From NCBI RefSeq assembly GCF_001693385.1, contig NZ_CP016428.1, positions 6,076,001-6,140,000 of the forward strand: a stretch of DNA of 64,000 bases, given 5' to 3'. The DNA is from Bradyrhizobium icense (GTDB taxonomy: Bacteria > Pseudomonadota > Alphaproteobacteria > Rhizobiales > Xanthobacteraceae). Of the stretch, positions 18,293 through 26,423 are shown one piece after another (position 1 is the stretch's first letter; the number at the start of each line of letters is the position of its first letter). Both the position numbers and the translations under genes were made by a program. The notes below the pieces were generated by a model. The model saw only the letters and a program-made list of their open reading frames with translations. It was not told the origin of the DNA and searched no databases.

Positions 18293-19105
18293 GTGACCGA
18301 TGCCGGCATCGTCGACCTCTCGGCGCGCATCGGAAAGGAATACCCGACGCTGCGCGAAGTCATCGCCGCCGGCGCGCTGATGAAACTCGCCGAAGACGCG
18401 GCGCGCCGTTCGCCGGACCATGCACTCGATGCGATCAATTGGCAGCCGCCAATCCCCTCGCCGGAAAAGATCATCTGCATCGGCGTGAACTACCCCGACC
18501 GCAACGCCGAATACAAGGACGGCCAGGACGCGCCGAAATATCCGAGCATGTTCATGCGCACGCCCCGCTCCTTTGTCGGCCACAATACGCCACTGGTGCG
18601 CCCGCGCGCTTCGGCGCAGCTCGATTACGAGGGCGAACTGGTGCTTGTGATCGGCAAGGCCGGCCGGCATATCAAGGAGAGCTACGCGCTGGACCACATC
18701 GCCGCCGTCACGCTCTGCAACGAAGGCACCATCCGCGATTGGGTGCGGCACGCCAAGTTCAACGTCACCCAGGGCAAGAACTTCGATTCCACCGGCAGCC
18801 TCGGCCCGTGGCTCGTGCCCTACACCGATGAAAGCCAGATTGCGGACATCCGCCTCACCACGAAGGTCAATGGCGAGACGCGGCAGGACGACCGCACCGG
18901 ACGGTTGATCTTCAGCTTCCGATACCTCATCAACTATCTCTCGACTTTCACCACGCTGATGCCCGGCGACGTGATCGTGACGGGAACGCCGACCGGCGCC
19001 GGTGCGCGGTTCGATCCGCCGCGTTATCTCAAGCCAGGCGACGTCATAGAGGTTGAAGCCGAGGGCGTCGGTGTGCTCAAAAACGGCGTCATCGACGAAG
19101 CCTGA
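18293..19105 (+). CDS. Fumarylacetoacetate hydrolase family protein, possible HpaG; start region disrupted
   Basis: The GTG at 18293 gives 270 residues with the FAH fold and its metal-binding core (KIICIGVNYPDRNAEY, DYEGELVLVIGKAG, TGTPTGAGARF). In the hpa context it could decarboxylate 5-oxopent-3-ene-1,2,5-tricarboxylate as HpaG does, since no other HpaG is present. Family-like codons (RLATFTVNGAQKYGAV) continue upstream of the GTG in the same frame but have no start codon before the hpaD stop. One added C in the CCCC run at 18245-18248 would join them to the ATG at 18237. The gene may therefore carry a one-base frameshift near its start, or translation may begin at the internal GTG. Confidence 0.75.
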   Translation: MTDAGIVDLSARIGKEYPTLREVIAAGALMKLAEDAARRSPDHALDAINWQPPIPSPEKIICIGVNYPDRNAEYKDGQDAPKYPSMFMRTPRSFVGHNTPLVRPRASAQLDYEGELVLVIGKAGRHIKESYALDHIAAVTLCNEGTIRDWVRHAKFNVTQGKNFDSTGSLGPWLVPYTDESQIADIRLTTKVNGETRQDDRTGRLIFSFRYLINYLSTFTTLMPGDVIVTGTPTGAGARFDPPRYLKPGDVIEVEAEGVGVLKNGVIDEA

Positions 19106-19133
19106 CAAATCCCGCGAGCGAGTGGACAGAACC

Positions 19134-20765
19134 ATGAAATCAACTTCCGGCGGCGAAGCGATCGTCAATGGCCTTGTCGCGCATGGCGTCGACACGGTGT
19201 TCGGCCTGCCCGGCGCGCAGATCTACGGCCTGTTCGACGCCTTTCATCAGGCACAGTTGAAAGTGATCGGCGCGCGGCACGAGCAGGCCTGCGGCTACAT
19301 GGCCTTCGGCTATGCACGCTCATCGGGCAAACCGGGCGTGTTCAGCGTGGTGCCCGGTCCGGGCGTACTCAATGCCAGCGCGGCGCTGCTCACCGCGTTC
19401 GGCTGCAACGAGCCGGTGCTCTGCCTGACCGGGCAGGTGCCGACCGCGTTTCTCGGCAAGGGCCGCGGCCATCTGCACGAGATGCCGGACCAGCTTGCGA
19501 CGCTGCGCACTTTTGTGAAATGGGCCGAGCGAATCGAATATCCCGACGCGGCGCCCTCCGTCGTGTCGCGCGGGTTTCAGGAAATGCTCTCTGGGCGCCG
19601 CGGTCCGGTGTCGCTGGAAATGCCGTGGGACATCTTTACGCAGCGCGCCCAGGTCGGCGCGTCAGCCGTGTTCGATCCCTTCCCGGCGCCGCAGCCGGAT
19701 CCCGACCGGATCAAGGCGGCAGCGGCGCTGATCAAGGACAGCAAGCGCCCGATGATCTTCGTCGGTAGCGGCGCGATCCATGCGCGCGAGGAAATCCTCG
19801 AACTCGCCGAGATGATCGATGCGCCTGTCGTTGCGTTCCGCAGCGGCCGCGGCATCGTCTCCAACGCGCACGAGCTCGGGCTGACCATGGCGGCCGCCTA
19901 CAAGCTCTGGCCGAACACCGATCTGATGATCGGGATCGGCACGCGCATGGAGCTACCGGCCTCGGGATTCCGCTGGCCGTACCAGCCGAAGGGATTGAAG
20001 TCCGTTCGCATCGATATCGATCCGGCCGAGATGCGCCGGCTTGCATCCGATGTCGCCGTGGTCGCGGACGCGAAAGCCGGCACGGCCGATCTCGTGGCTG
20101 CTGTGAAGAAGGCCGGCTACAGCAGAACCAGCGGCCGGCGCGGTGAAATCCGCGAGGCCACCGCGACGGCGCAGCAGGAGATCCAGAAGGTTCAGCCGCA
20201 AATGGCCTATCTGAGCATTCTGCGCGAGGTACTGCCGGCCAACGCGATCGTCACCGATGAACTGTCGCAGGTCGGCTTCGCCTCCTGGTACGGCTTTCCA
20301 GTCTACGAGCCGCGCACCTTCATCACTTCGGGCTATCAGGGCACGCTCGGCTCCGGCTTCCCGACCGCGCTCGGCGCCAAGGTCGCCAACCCGGACCGCC
20401 CGGTGGTCGCGATCACGGGCGACGGCGGCTTCATGTTCGGCGTGCAGGAATTGTCGACCGCCGTGCAATTCAAGATCGGCGTGGTGACGCTGGTGTTCAA
20501 CAACAACGCCTATGGCAATGTGCGGCGCGACCAGCGCCAGCATTTTGACGGACGCGTCGTGGCGTCCGACCTGGTCAATCCGGACTTCGTGAAGCTGGCC
20601 GAATCCTTCGGCGCGGGTGCTGCGCGGGTAACTTCGCTGGATCAGTTCCGGCCCGCGCTGGAAAAGGCGCTGGCCGACGGCGGGCCTTACGTGATTTCTG
20701 TGGAGGTGCCGACGGATTCGGAAGTGAGCCCGTGGGCGTTCATCCATCCGCCGAAGAACGCTTAG
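19134..20765 (+). CDS. Thiamine diphosphate-dependent enzyme, acetolactate synthase-like
   Basis: A 543-residue protein with the three-domain TPP enzyme layout. An N-terminal pyrimidine-binding domain carries the activating Glu (GARHEQACGYMAFGYAR), a central domain follows at about 190-330, and a C-terminal PP-binding domain carries the metal motif GDGGFMFGVQELSTA...NNNAYGN. The ATG at 19134 is used because family similarity starts there; an in-frame start further upstream overlaps the preceding gene. It ends the hpa operon and might decarboxylate an aryl or alkyl 2-oxo acid. The substrate is not defined. The last 26 bases overlap the tail of the convergent MFS gene. Confidence 0.85.
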   Translation: MKSTSGGEAIVNGLVAHGVDTVFGLPGAQIYGLFDAFHQAQLKVIGARHEQACGYMAFGYARSSGKPGVFSVVPGPGVLNASAALLTAFGCNEPVLCLTGQVPTAFLGKGRGHLHEMPDQLATLRTFVKWAERIEYPDAAPSVVSRGFQEMLSGRRGPVSLEMPWDIFTQRAQVGASAVFDPFPAPQPDPDRIKAAAALIKDSKRPMIFVGSGAIHAREEILELAEMIDAPVVAFRSGRGIVSNAHELGLTMAAAYKLWPNTDLMIGIGTRMELPASGFRWPYQPKGLKSVRIDIDPAEMRRLASDVAVVADAKAGTADLVAAVKKAGYSRTSGRRGEIREATATAQQEIQKVQPQMAYLSILREVLPANAIVTDELSQVGFASWYGFPVYEPRTFITSGYQGTLGSGFPTALGAKVANPDRPVVAITGDGGFMFGVQELSTAVQFKIGVVTLVFNNNAYGNVRRDQRQHFDGRVVASDLVNPDFVKLAESFGAGAARVTSLDQFRPALEKALADGGPYVISVEVPTDSEVSPWAFIHPPKNA

Positions 20766-21993
20766 GCCTGCTTTCCACGCCACCGCGCTGCATCCGCGAG
20801 GCTGCGATCACCAGCAGTCCCGCCCCCGCCACCGACCAGCACGCCACCGGCGCCCACTGCAACAGCGGCGCGTATTCCGGCAGTTTCTGCAGGCCGCCGG
20901 CCACCGCCGCCATCCGCGCAAAGGTCGCGAGCGCCAGTGCGGAGAACACCAACCCAACCACCTTACCCTCGGCGCCGGTCTCCCCGATTGCGAGCGCCGC
21001 CGAGACTGCGGCCATCAGCATGCAGCCCCAAGCGGCACCGGCCAGGAATTGCGCCGCAATCAGGATATTGAGATTGCCGGCCATTTCCGCGCCCAACACG
21101 GCCAGCGCGCCGAGCAGGCCGGCAGCACCCATCACGACAAGCCCGCCGCGGTGCTTGACCACGACGCTTGCCGGAAACATCGCGATGTTGAAGCCGATCC
21201 AGAACACCGGCATCAGCCATGGCAATTCGTCCGGCTTGGCAAACCGCAGGAAGAACGGCGTGCTGTTGATGGAAAAATGCAGTTGATAGCCGAGCGAGAG
21301 GATGACCATCGAGGCGATGAAGAACATCGGTACCGGGCCGAGCGGTTTCGCAGGCGCAACCGGTTGCTTTGCGACGGCAGGTGCCTGCGCCAGATCGCGC
21401 TCCACCTTCGAGAGTGCCAGCGCGGTGAGCAGCAGCACCACGCCCGAGATCACGAAGGGTAGCCGTGGATCGTGGTTGCGCAGCACCACGCCGAGATAGG
21501 GCGATACCGCGCCGGCCAGCCCGTAGCCGAGCATCGTCAACGCCGACAAAAACGGAATCGCCGGCCGCGCGGCGTATTTGCCAAGCAATGTCAGCGGCGG
21601 CGCGCGCAGGGCCGATGACGTCACGACCCAGATCAGGATCAGGGCGATGAACCAGACCTGCGCGCCCGGCCCCGTACCCGCCACGAACGGCAGCGCGACA
21701 AAGGCCGCGCAGGAGATCGCGGTTAGCACGCTCACGAACGCGCCAAGCTTGCCGACGAACGGGGCGATCTTGTCAGCCGCAATGCCCATCGCGGTATCGG
21801 TGATGGTGAAGATCGCCTGGTCCAGCATCAGGATCAGGATCACGGCCGATGGCGCGATCCCGACGTCGGCGCACAGTTTTGGCAGGTAGATGACGTAGGT
21901 GGTCCAGCCCAGCGTGAACACGAGTTGCAGCACGGCAAGATAGACGCCGGTGCGGTTGGCGGTGGTACTGGACGTTGCTTCTGTCGTGCTCAT
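20740..21993 (-). CDS. Major facilitator superfamily transporter
   Basis: A 417-residue membrane protein with about 12 hydrophobic segments and a central basic/hydrophilic loop (KVERDLAQAPAVAKQPVAPAKP) separating two six-helix halves. No substrate-specific motif is recognised. The ATG at 21993 is preferred because AGGGGGCC precedes it; an ATG eight codons upstream is less well placed. It is convergent with the TPP-enzyme gene and overlaps it by 26 bases, so it is not part of the hpa operon. Import of an aromatic or organic acid is possible but only a guess from position. Confidence 0.85.
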   Translation of the reverse strand: MSTTEATSSTTANRTGVYLAVLQLVFTLGWTTYVIYLPKLCADVGIAPSAVILILMLDQAIFTITDTAMGIAADKIAPFVGKLGAFVSVLTAISCAAFVALPFVAGTGPGAQVWFIALILIWVVTSSALRAPPLTLLGKYAARPAIPFLSALTMLGYGLAGAVSPYLGVVLRNHDPRLPFVISGVVLLLTALALSKVERDLAQAPAVAKQPVAPAKPLGPVPMFFIASMVILSLGYQLHFSINSTPFFLRFAKPDELPWLMPVFWIGFNIAMFPASVVVKHRGGLVVMGAAGLLGALAVLGAEMAGNLNILIAAQFLAGAAWGCMLMAAVSAALAIGETGAEGKVVGLVFSALALATFARMAAVAGGLQKLPEYAPLLQWAPVACWSVAGAGLLVIAASRMQRGGVESRPKRSSADG

Positions 21994-22059
21994 TCTGGCC
22001 CCCTGCATTTGGAGCATAGACCAAGGGACACTTTACTGGAAAGCGATCGTGCGCCTTTC

Positions 22060-22150
22060 GTGCCCCGGATGCTGCGCAGCGCCACAGGCACGTTTACGCG
22101 CGTCTTCGACGCGGCGCAGCGTTGCCACGCTGCACCGCGTCTGGGACACG
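22060..22150. repeat. Intergenic palindromic repeat, family G
   Basis: Arms gtgccccggatgctgcgcag and the partner ending ctgggacac enclose a centre with acgcgcgtcttcgac. A related, longer copy is at 40757-40909. It lies between alkB and the start of the MFS gene. Confidence 0.65.
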
Positions 22151-22152
22151 CA

Positions 22153-22806
22153 TCACCGCGCTTTGCGAAAAGTCAGGTTGATGCGCTGGCGCCCCACCAC
22201 GGCGTGTTCGCCGTCGGCCAGCGGCGCGACGCCATGAAAGAACAGCCGCGACGGTCCGCCCCAGACTACGACATCGCCATGCTCGAGCCGGTAGCGCTTC
22301 GGTTTGTCGGCGCGCTTCGGGCCGCCGAACAGGAAGATGGCGGGCAGGCCCAGCGATACCGACACGATCGGCGCGGCGAAATCCCGCTCGTCCCTGTCCT
22401 GATGCAGCGACATTCGCGCGCCGGGGGCATAGCGGTTGATCAGGCAGGCATCGGGCGCGAAGTCGGCAAAGCCAGCCCCGGCAGCCGCCTGCACCGCAAG
22501 TACGCGAAAGACCGGCGGCATCGCCGGCCAAGGCTGGCCGGAGTTCGGATCAATGCCGTCATAGCGATAACCGCTGCGGTCGGTCACCCAGCCGGCACTG
22601 CCGCAACTGGTCATGGCCATCGACATCTGATGGCCACCAGGCGTGAACATGCGCCGGAACGGCGCTTGCGCCACGATCACGCGCAGCGCCGCAATGATCT
22701 CACTCTCGAACGGCCTCGCAAAGCCGCGCAGCAATACCGCACCCTCTGCCATCGCTTCGCACGATGCGCGCACATCGGGAACAGCTTCGAACAAATCCGC
22801 AGTCAA
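22153..22806 (-). CDS. alkB: DNA oxidative demethylase AlkB
   Basis: A 217-residue Fe(II)/2-oxoglutarate dioxygenase. The iron ligands His135, Asp137 (SLHQDRDE) and His191 (FFHGVAPL) and the 2OG-binding Arg208/Arg214 (RQRINLTFRKAR) match E. coli AlkB with a constant offset of four residues. It removes methyl groups from 1-methyladenine and 3-methylcytosine in DNA or RNA. It lies 12 bases downstream of another 2OG-Fe(II) oxygenase gene on the same strand, so the two probably form a small alkylation-repair operon. Confidence 0.95.
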   Translation of the reverse strand: MTADLFEAVPDVRASCEAMAEGAVLLRGFARPFESEIIAALRVIVAQAPFRRMFTPGGHQMSMAMTSCGSAGWVTDRSGYRYDGIDPNSGQPWPAMPPVFRVLAVQAAAGAGFADFAPDACLINRYAPGARMSLHQDRDERDFAAPIVSVSLGLPAIFLFGGPKRADKPKRYRLEHGDVVVWGGPSRLFFHGVAPLADGEHAVVGRQRINLTFRKAR

Positions 22807-22818
22807 TTCAGTCCGCTC

Positions 22819-23565
22819 TCACTTGGCGTCGTGAAAGATCACGCCGACGGTATGCCGGTGACCGGAACGGATCCGGCTGACGCCATGGCGCAGGTTAACG
22901 CGATAGGGCCCTCGCGTCCCCTGCACCGGGCGGTGATGCACAGCAAACGCCACCGCGTCGCCCTGCCTCAGCGGAACTACCTCGGGCCGCGACTGCATCC
23001 GCGGCCGCTGCTCCGTCAGCACGAACTCGCCGCCTTCGAAATCGCGACCCGGTTCCGACAGCAGGATCGCGACCTGCAACGGAAACACGTGTTCACCATA
23101 GAGGTCCTGATGCAGGCAGTTGTAATCGCCCTCGCCATATTGCAGCAGCAGCGGTGTCGGCCGCGTCTGTCCGGCGCCGTGGCAACGTTTCAAAAACGCC
23201 TCATGCCGATCAGGATAGCGAATGTCGATTCCCATCGTCTCGTTCCAGCGATTGGCGATACCGCAGAGCCGCACGTAGAGCGCCGGCCGCAACTGTGCGA
23301 TCAGATCGGGCAGTGGATAGGCAAAATATTTGTATTCGCCGCGGCCAAACCCGTGGCGCCCCATCACGATGCGGCTGCGGAAATTCTTGTCATCGGGATA
23401 GAGCGCGGCCAGCGCGGCGCATTCTTCCGGCGATAGCAATCCCTTCAGCACGGCGCAGCCCTGCGCGTCGAGATCGGCGTCTACTTGCGCCCATTCGATG
23501 GCATCGACGCGAGCGGCGATATCGGAGGACGCGGGATGCCTGAGAATTTTTGCGGTTGTTTTCAT
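22819..23565 (-). CDS. 2OG-Fe(II) oxygenase, predicted alkylation-repair type
   Basis: A 248-residue protein with the double-stranded beta-helix metal site His152/Asp154 (CLHQDLYGEH) and His227 (LRHGVSRI). A further Arg for 2-oxoglutarate is likely in RIRSGHRHT. It matches the bacterial family annotated as predicted oxidative DNA-base demethylases (Oxygenase-NA). It is the first gene of the pair with alkB, 12 bases apart, which fits a repair role; the substrate has not been fixed from sequence. Confidence 0.85.
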   Translation of the reverse strand: MKTTAKILRHPASSDIAARVDAIEWAQVDADLDAQGCAVLKGLLSPEECAALAALYPDDKNFRSRIVMGRHGFGRGEYKYFAYPLPDLIAQLRPALYVRLCGIANRWNETMGIDIRYPDRHEAFLKRCHGAGQTRPTPLLLQYGEGDYNCLHQDLYGEHVFPLQVAILLSEPGRDFEGGEFVLTEQRPRMQSRPEVVPLRQGDAVAFAVHHRPVQGTRGPYRVNLRHGVSRIRSGHRHTVGVIFHDAK

Positions 23566-23627
23566 GACGGCTAGTCTCGCAAGCCATTGCGCCCTTCGCC
23601 ACCCGATTTCCGACGCCCCCTCGCCAC

Positions 23628-23727
23628 GTCGTCCCTGCGTTCGCAGGGACTAGTCGAGCGGTGGCTCCAGCTAGCCACAACAACGAATAAAAGTGGTTAT
23701 GGGTCCCTGCGTTCGCCGGGACGACGG
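23628..23727. repeat. Intergenic palindromic repeat, family A
   Basis: The outer arms are gtcgtccctgcgttcgcagg and, at the other end, gttcgccgggacgacggc, with gtggttatgg in the centre as in the other family A copies. It ends at the stop codon of the DUF2848 gene. Confidence 0.85.
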
Positions 23728-24414
23728 CTAGCCCAGCACTGGCAGCGCGATCACGTCATATCCATGGCTGATCTTCCGCTTCAGCACGGGATCCTCCAGT
23801 TCGAACTCGAAGCGATCAGCGGGCCGGATGCCGCCCTTGGCCGCAAAGGTACCGCCGAACATGGCGCAGCCGTCGGGCAGGCCCTTGCCGCCGAACCCGC
23901 GGTCGATCAAATCCTTGACCGGCAGCATCGCATCCAGCGTACCTTCCTGATAAAGCACCCGCGCGCCGCCGATGACGGCCCAGGAGCGCAGGATCAGCTT
24001 GTCCCAGTGACCGATGACCTCCTCCAGTTCCCACAGCACCGACGCCACCGGCTTGTCGCACATTTGTTTTGACACGGTGACGCTGTAGCTCTCCACCTTG
24101 CGGTCGGTATGGTCGGAGCCGCAGCCGACAAAGATGCGGCCCTGCCAGCCGATCAGCACGAACTCGACCTCGCCGCTGGAATCGCCGCCCGTTACCTCGA
24201 TGCGATCGTCCTGGGTAATCCGCCGGGCCGAACATCGATAGTAAATCGGCGTCGTTGCGGGGCGTGCGATACCGATCGCTTCCAGTTCGGCGATATGCTT
24301 GTCGCGCGCCACCGGATCGCGCCCGGTCCAGCCGGCGATCACGGCCTGCTCGATCGCCAGCGTCAGCGGCGTCAGCATGCCCTTGTCGTCGACGTTGAAG
24401 GTGAGATCAAACAC
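23728..24414 (-). CDS. DUF2848 family protein
   Basis: A 228-residue protein that matches DUF2848, a family of unknown function with a likely FAH-like beta fold. Conserved stretches include GSDHTDRKVESYSVTVSKQM and DGCAMFGGTFAAKGGIRPAD. No signal peptide or membrane segment is seen. The GTG start overlaps the amidase stop by 8 bases, so the two are translated together. Such pairs recur in proteobacteria, and the protein may act on the amidase substrate or product. That role is inference. Confidence 0.8.
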   Translation of the reverse strand: MFDLTFNVDDKGMLTPLTLAIEQAVIAGWTGRDPVARDKHIAELEAIGIARPATTPIYYRCSARRITQDDRIEVTGGDSSGEVEFVLIGWQGRIFVGCGSDHTDRKVESYSVTVSKQMCDKPVASVLWELEEVIGHWDKLILRSWAVIGGARVLYQEGTLDAMLPVKDLIDRGFGGKGLPDGCAMFGGTFAAKGGIRPADRFEFELEDPVLKRKISHGYDVIALPVLG

Positions 24415-25759
24415 GGATGATATCCTCCATTCCGGCCGCCAGTTCGAAGATGCGGCGGTCCGATCCGCCGGCGGCTGCGAGCATCAGCCCGACCGGAACC
24501 TCGCCGTCGCGATGCGCCGGCAGCGAGATCGCGCAGCCGTCGAGCATGTTGATCAGCGTGCAGTTGCGGAGCGACCGCAGATTCTGCGTGGCAAACAGCT
24601 TGTCGTCGGCAACGAGGTCGGCGATGACAGGCGGCGCATTCGCCGTGGTCGGCAATACCAGCGCGTCGTACGGCGCGATGCGCTGTTCGGTGCGCGCGAT
24701 GAAAGAACGGCGCGCGCCGACGATATCGATATAGTCGGCGGCGCTGATGGCCTCGCCGCGCAGGATCCGGACGCGAACACGAGGATCGTAGACATCACCC
24801 TTGCTCGCGATCAGATAACGGTGCCAGGCATAGCTTTCCGCCGCGGCAAATCCGCCCTTGCTGTTCATGACGGCGACATCGTCGAATTCCGGAACTGCAA
24901 CCCGTTCGATCAGCGCTCCCTCGCGCGACAGCGTCGCCAGCGCGCGCTCAAAGGTTTTCGCGACGACATCGTCGAGGTCGTCGAGCGCGACCGTGGTCGG
25001 CACAGCGAACCGCATGCCCCTGACCGGGCGCGGCTGCAACGGCTTCACCGCTTCATCGGCGAGCACAGCATCGAGCACCGCGCAGCAGCCGACGGTACGG
25101 GCGAGCGGCCCAAAACTGTCAAGCGAGGACGACAGCGGCACGCCGCCATCGAGCGGCACGCGGCGTTGCGTCGGCTTGAAGCCGACAATGCCGTTGAAGG
25201 CCGCCGGAATCCGGCAGGAGCCGCCGGTATCGGTGCCGAGCGCGCCATAGGCCATCCGGTCGGCGATCGATACTGCAGCCCCCGAGGAGGAGCCGCCGGG
25301 CACGTGGCCGACACCGCGATTGAACACGCTCTTCGGCGTGCCGTAGTGCGGATTGATGCCGATGCCGGAATAGGCGAATTCGGTCATATTGGTGCGGCCG
25401 ATCACGATGAAGCCGGCCCGGCGCAGCCGCGCGACCACGGGCGCATCGGCTTCGGCCGGCGCAGAATCTTCCAGCGCGCGGGATCCGGCGCGGGTCACCT
25501 GTCCCTTGATGTCATAGAGATCCTTGATCGAGACAGGAATGCCGGCATAGGGCGACGGCGCAGCGCCCGCTTTGCGCAAATGATCCATTGCATCTGCGGT
25601 GGCAATTGCCGCGTCCTTGTCGACGTGAATAAAGGTCCGCGTCCCCTCGCCGGCGGGATCGGCAATCCTTGCCAGGCACTCTTCAACCAGTTTGCGCGCG
25701 GTGGTGCGTCCGGCATCGAGATCGGCGGCGAGACTCGCAAGCGTCGGATGGTCAGGCAT
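24407..25759 (-). CDS. Amidase signature enzyme
   Basis: A 450-residue amidase with the Ser-cisSer-Lys triad: Lys at about residue 78 (VSIKDLYDIKG), the cis-Ser in GGSSSGAAVS (about 155) and the nucleophile Ser in GTDTGGSCRIPAAFNGIVG (about 178). It hydrolyses an amide, substrate unknown. The ATG at 25759 gives the normal family N terminus; an open frame continues almost 100 codons upstream but lacks family similarity and would collide with the divergent gene. It is coupled to DUF2848 downstream. Confidence 0.88.
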   Translation of the reverse strand: MPDHPTLASLAADLDAGRTTARKLVEECLARIADPAGEGTRTFIHVDKDAAIATADAMDHLRKAGAAPSPYAGIPVSIKDLYDIKGQVTRAGSRALEDSAPAEADAPVVARLRRAGFIVIGRTNMTEFAYSGIGINPHYGTPKSVFNRGVGHVPGGSSSGAAVSIADRMAYGALGTDTGGSCRIPAAFNGIVGFKPTQRRVPLDGGVPLSSSLDSFGPLARTVGCCAVLDAVLADEAVKPLQPRPVRGMRFAVPTTVALDDLDDVVAKTFERALATLSREGALIERVAVPEFDDVAVMNSKGGFAAAESYAWHRYLIASKGDVYDPRVRVRILRGEAISAADYIDIVGARRSFIARTEQRIAPYDALVLPTTANAPPVIADLVADDKLFATQNLRSLRNCTLINMLDGCAISLPAHRDGEVPVGLMLAAAGGSDRRIFELAAGMEDIIRV

Positions 25760-26004
25760 GGCTCTCTTGTTCGTTTGCTCTGGATGCTTCCGTACCCGAA
25801 AGCATCCCGTTGAGAAGTGTTCCGACAATTTACCGTCGCGCGGACTATCTCCGATGAGAGGCTGGCATACAAGCGCTCTCGGGCGCTGGAATGCGGCCAT
25901 GCAATCACCGCTGCCGCTGGACCGTTGACGGCCCACAGTCAATGTCGCATCAAGATCGCAACAAGCGGGCAAGCGCCCGACTTCTTCAAGGAGAAATCGC
26001 CGAC

Positions 26005-26418
26005 ATGGCCGAGCCCGCCCGCGCGAGACCGAAGCCCACACCGGAGACCCAGCATTTCTGGGACGGCACGCAGGCCGGCGAATTGCGCCTGCAGCGCTGC
26101 GACGCCTGCGCCAATGTCTATTTTCCGCCGCGCCCGTTCTGCCCGTCCTGCGCCTCGCGCAAGGTTTCCATCTTCAAGGCCAGCGGCAAGGGCAAGCTCT
26201 ACAGCTATGTGATCAACCACCGGCCGGCAGCGCCCGGCTTCACCCCGCCTTACGCGATCGCGGTCGTCGAGCTCGACGAAGGTCCGCGCATGATGAGCAA
26301 CGTCATCGATTGCCCGCAGACGCCGGAGGCGCTGGAGCTCGACATGAAGCTCGAGGTCGCGTTCGAAAAGCTCGACGACAAGATCACCCTTCCCATGTTC
26401 CGTCCGGCGAAGGGTTGA
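26005..26418 (+). CDS. Zn-ribbon/OB-fold protein (DUF35), thiolase partner
   Basis: A 137-residue protein with a rubredoxin-like zinc ribbon formed by Cys32, Cys35, Cys46 and Cys49 (RCDACANVYFPPRPFCPSC) followed by an OB fold. DUF35 proteins bind acyl-CoA and form complexes with SCP2-type thiolases. The thiolase gene follows after 5 bases, which supports a complex. AAGGAG lies 11 bases before the ATG; longer frames upstream are not conserved. Confidence 0.9.
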   Translation: MAEPARARPKPTPETQHFWDGTQAGELRLQRCDACANVYFPPRPFCPSCASRKVSIFKASGKGKLYSYVINHRPAAPGFTPPYAIAVVELDEGPRMMSNVIDCPQTPEALELDMKLEVAFEKLDDKITLPMFRPAKG

Positions 26419-26423
26419 GCACC

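Noticed and set aside
21925..23436. 503-codon plus-strand open frame
   Set aside because: It is antisense to alkB and the second dioxygenase, both of which have intact metal-binding residues, and it runs through a repeat.
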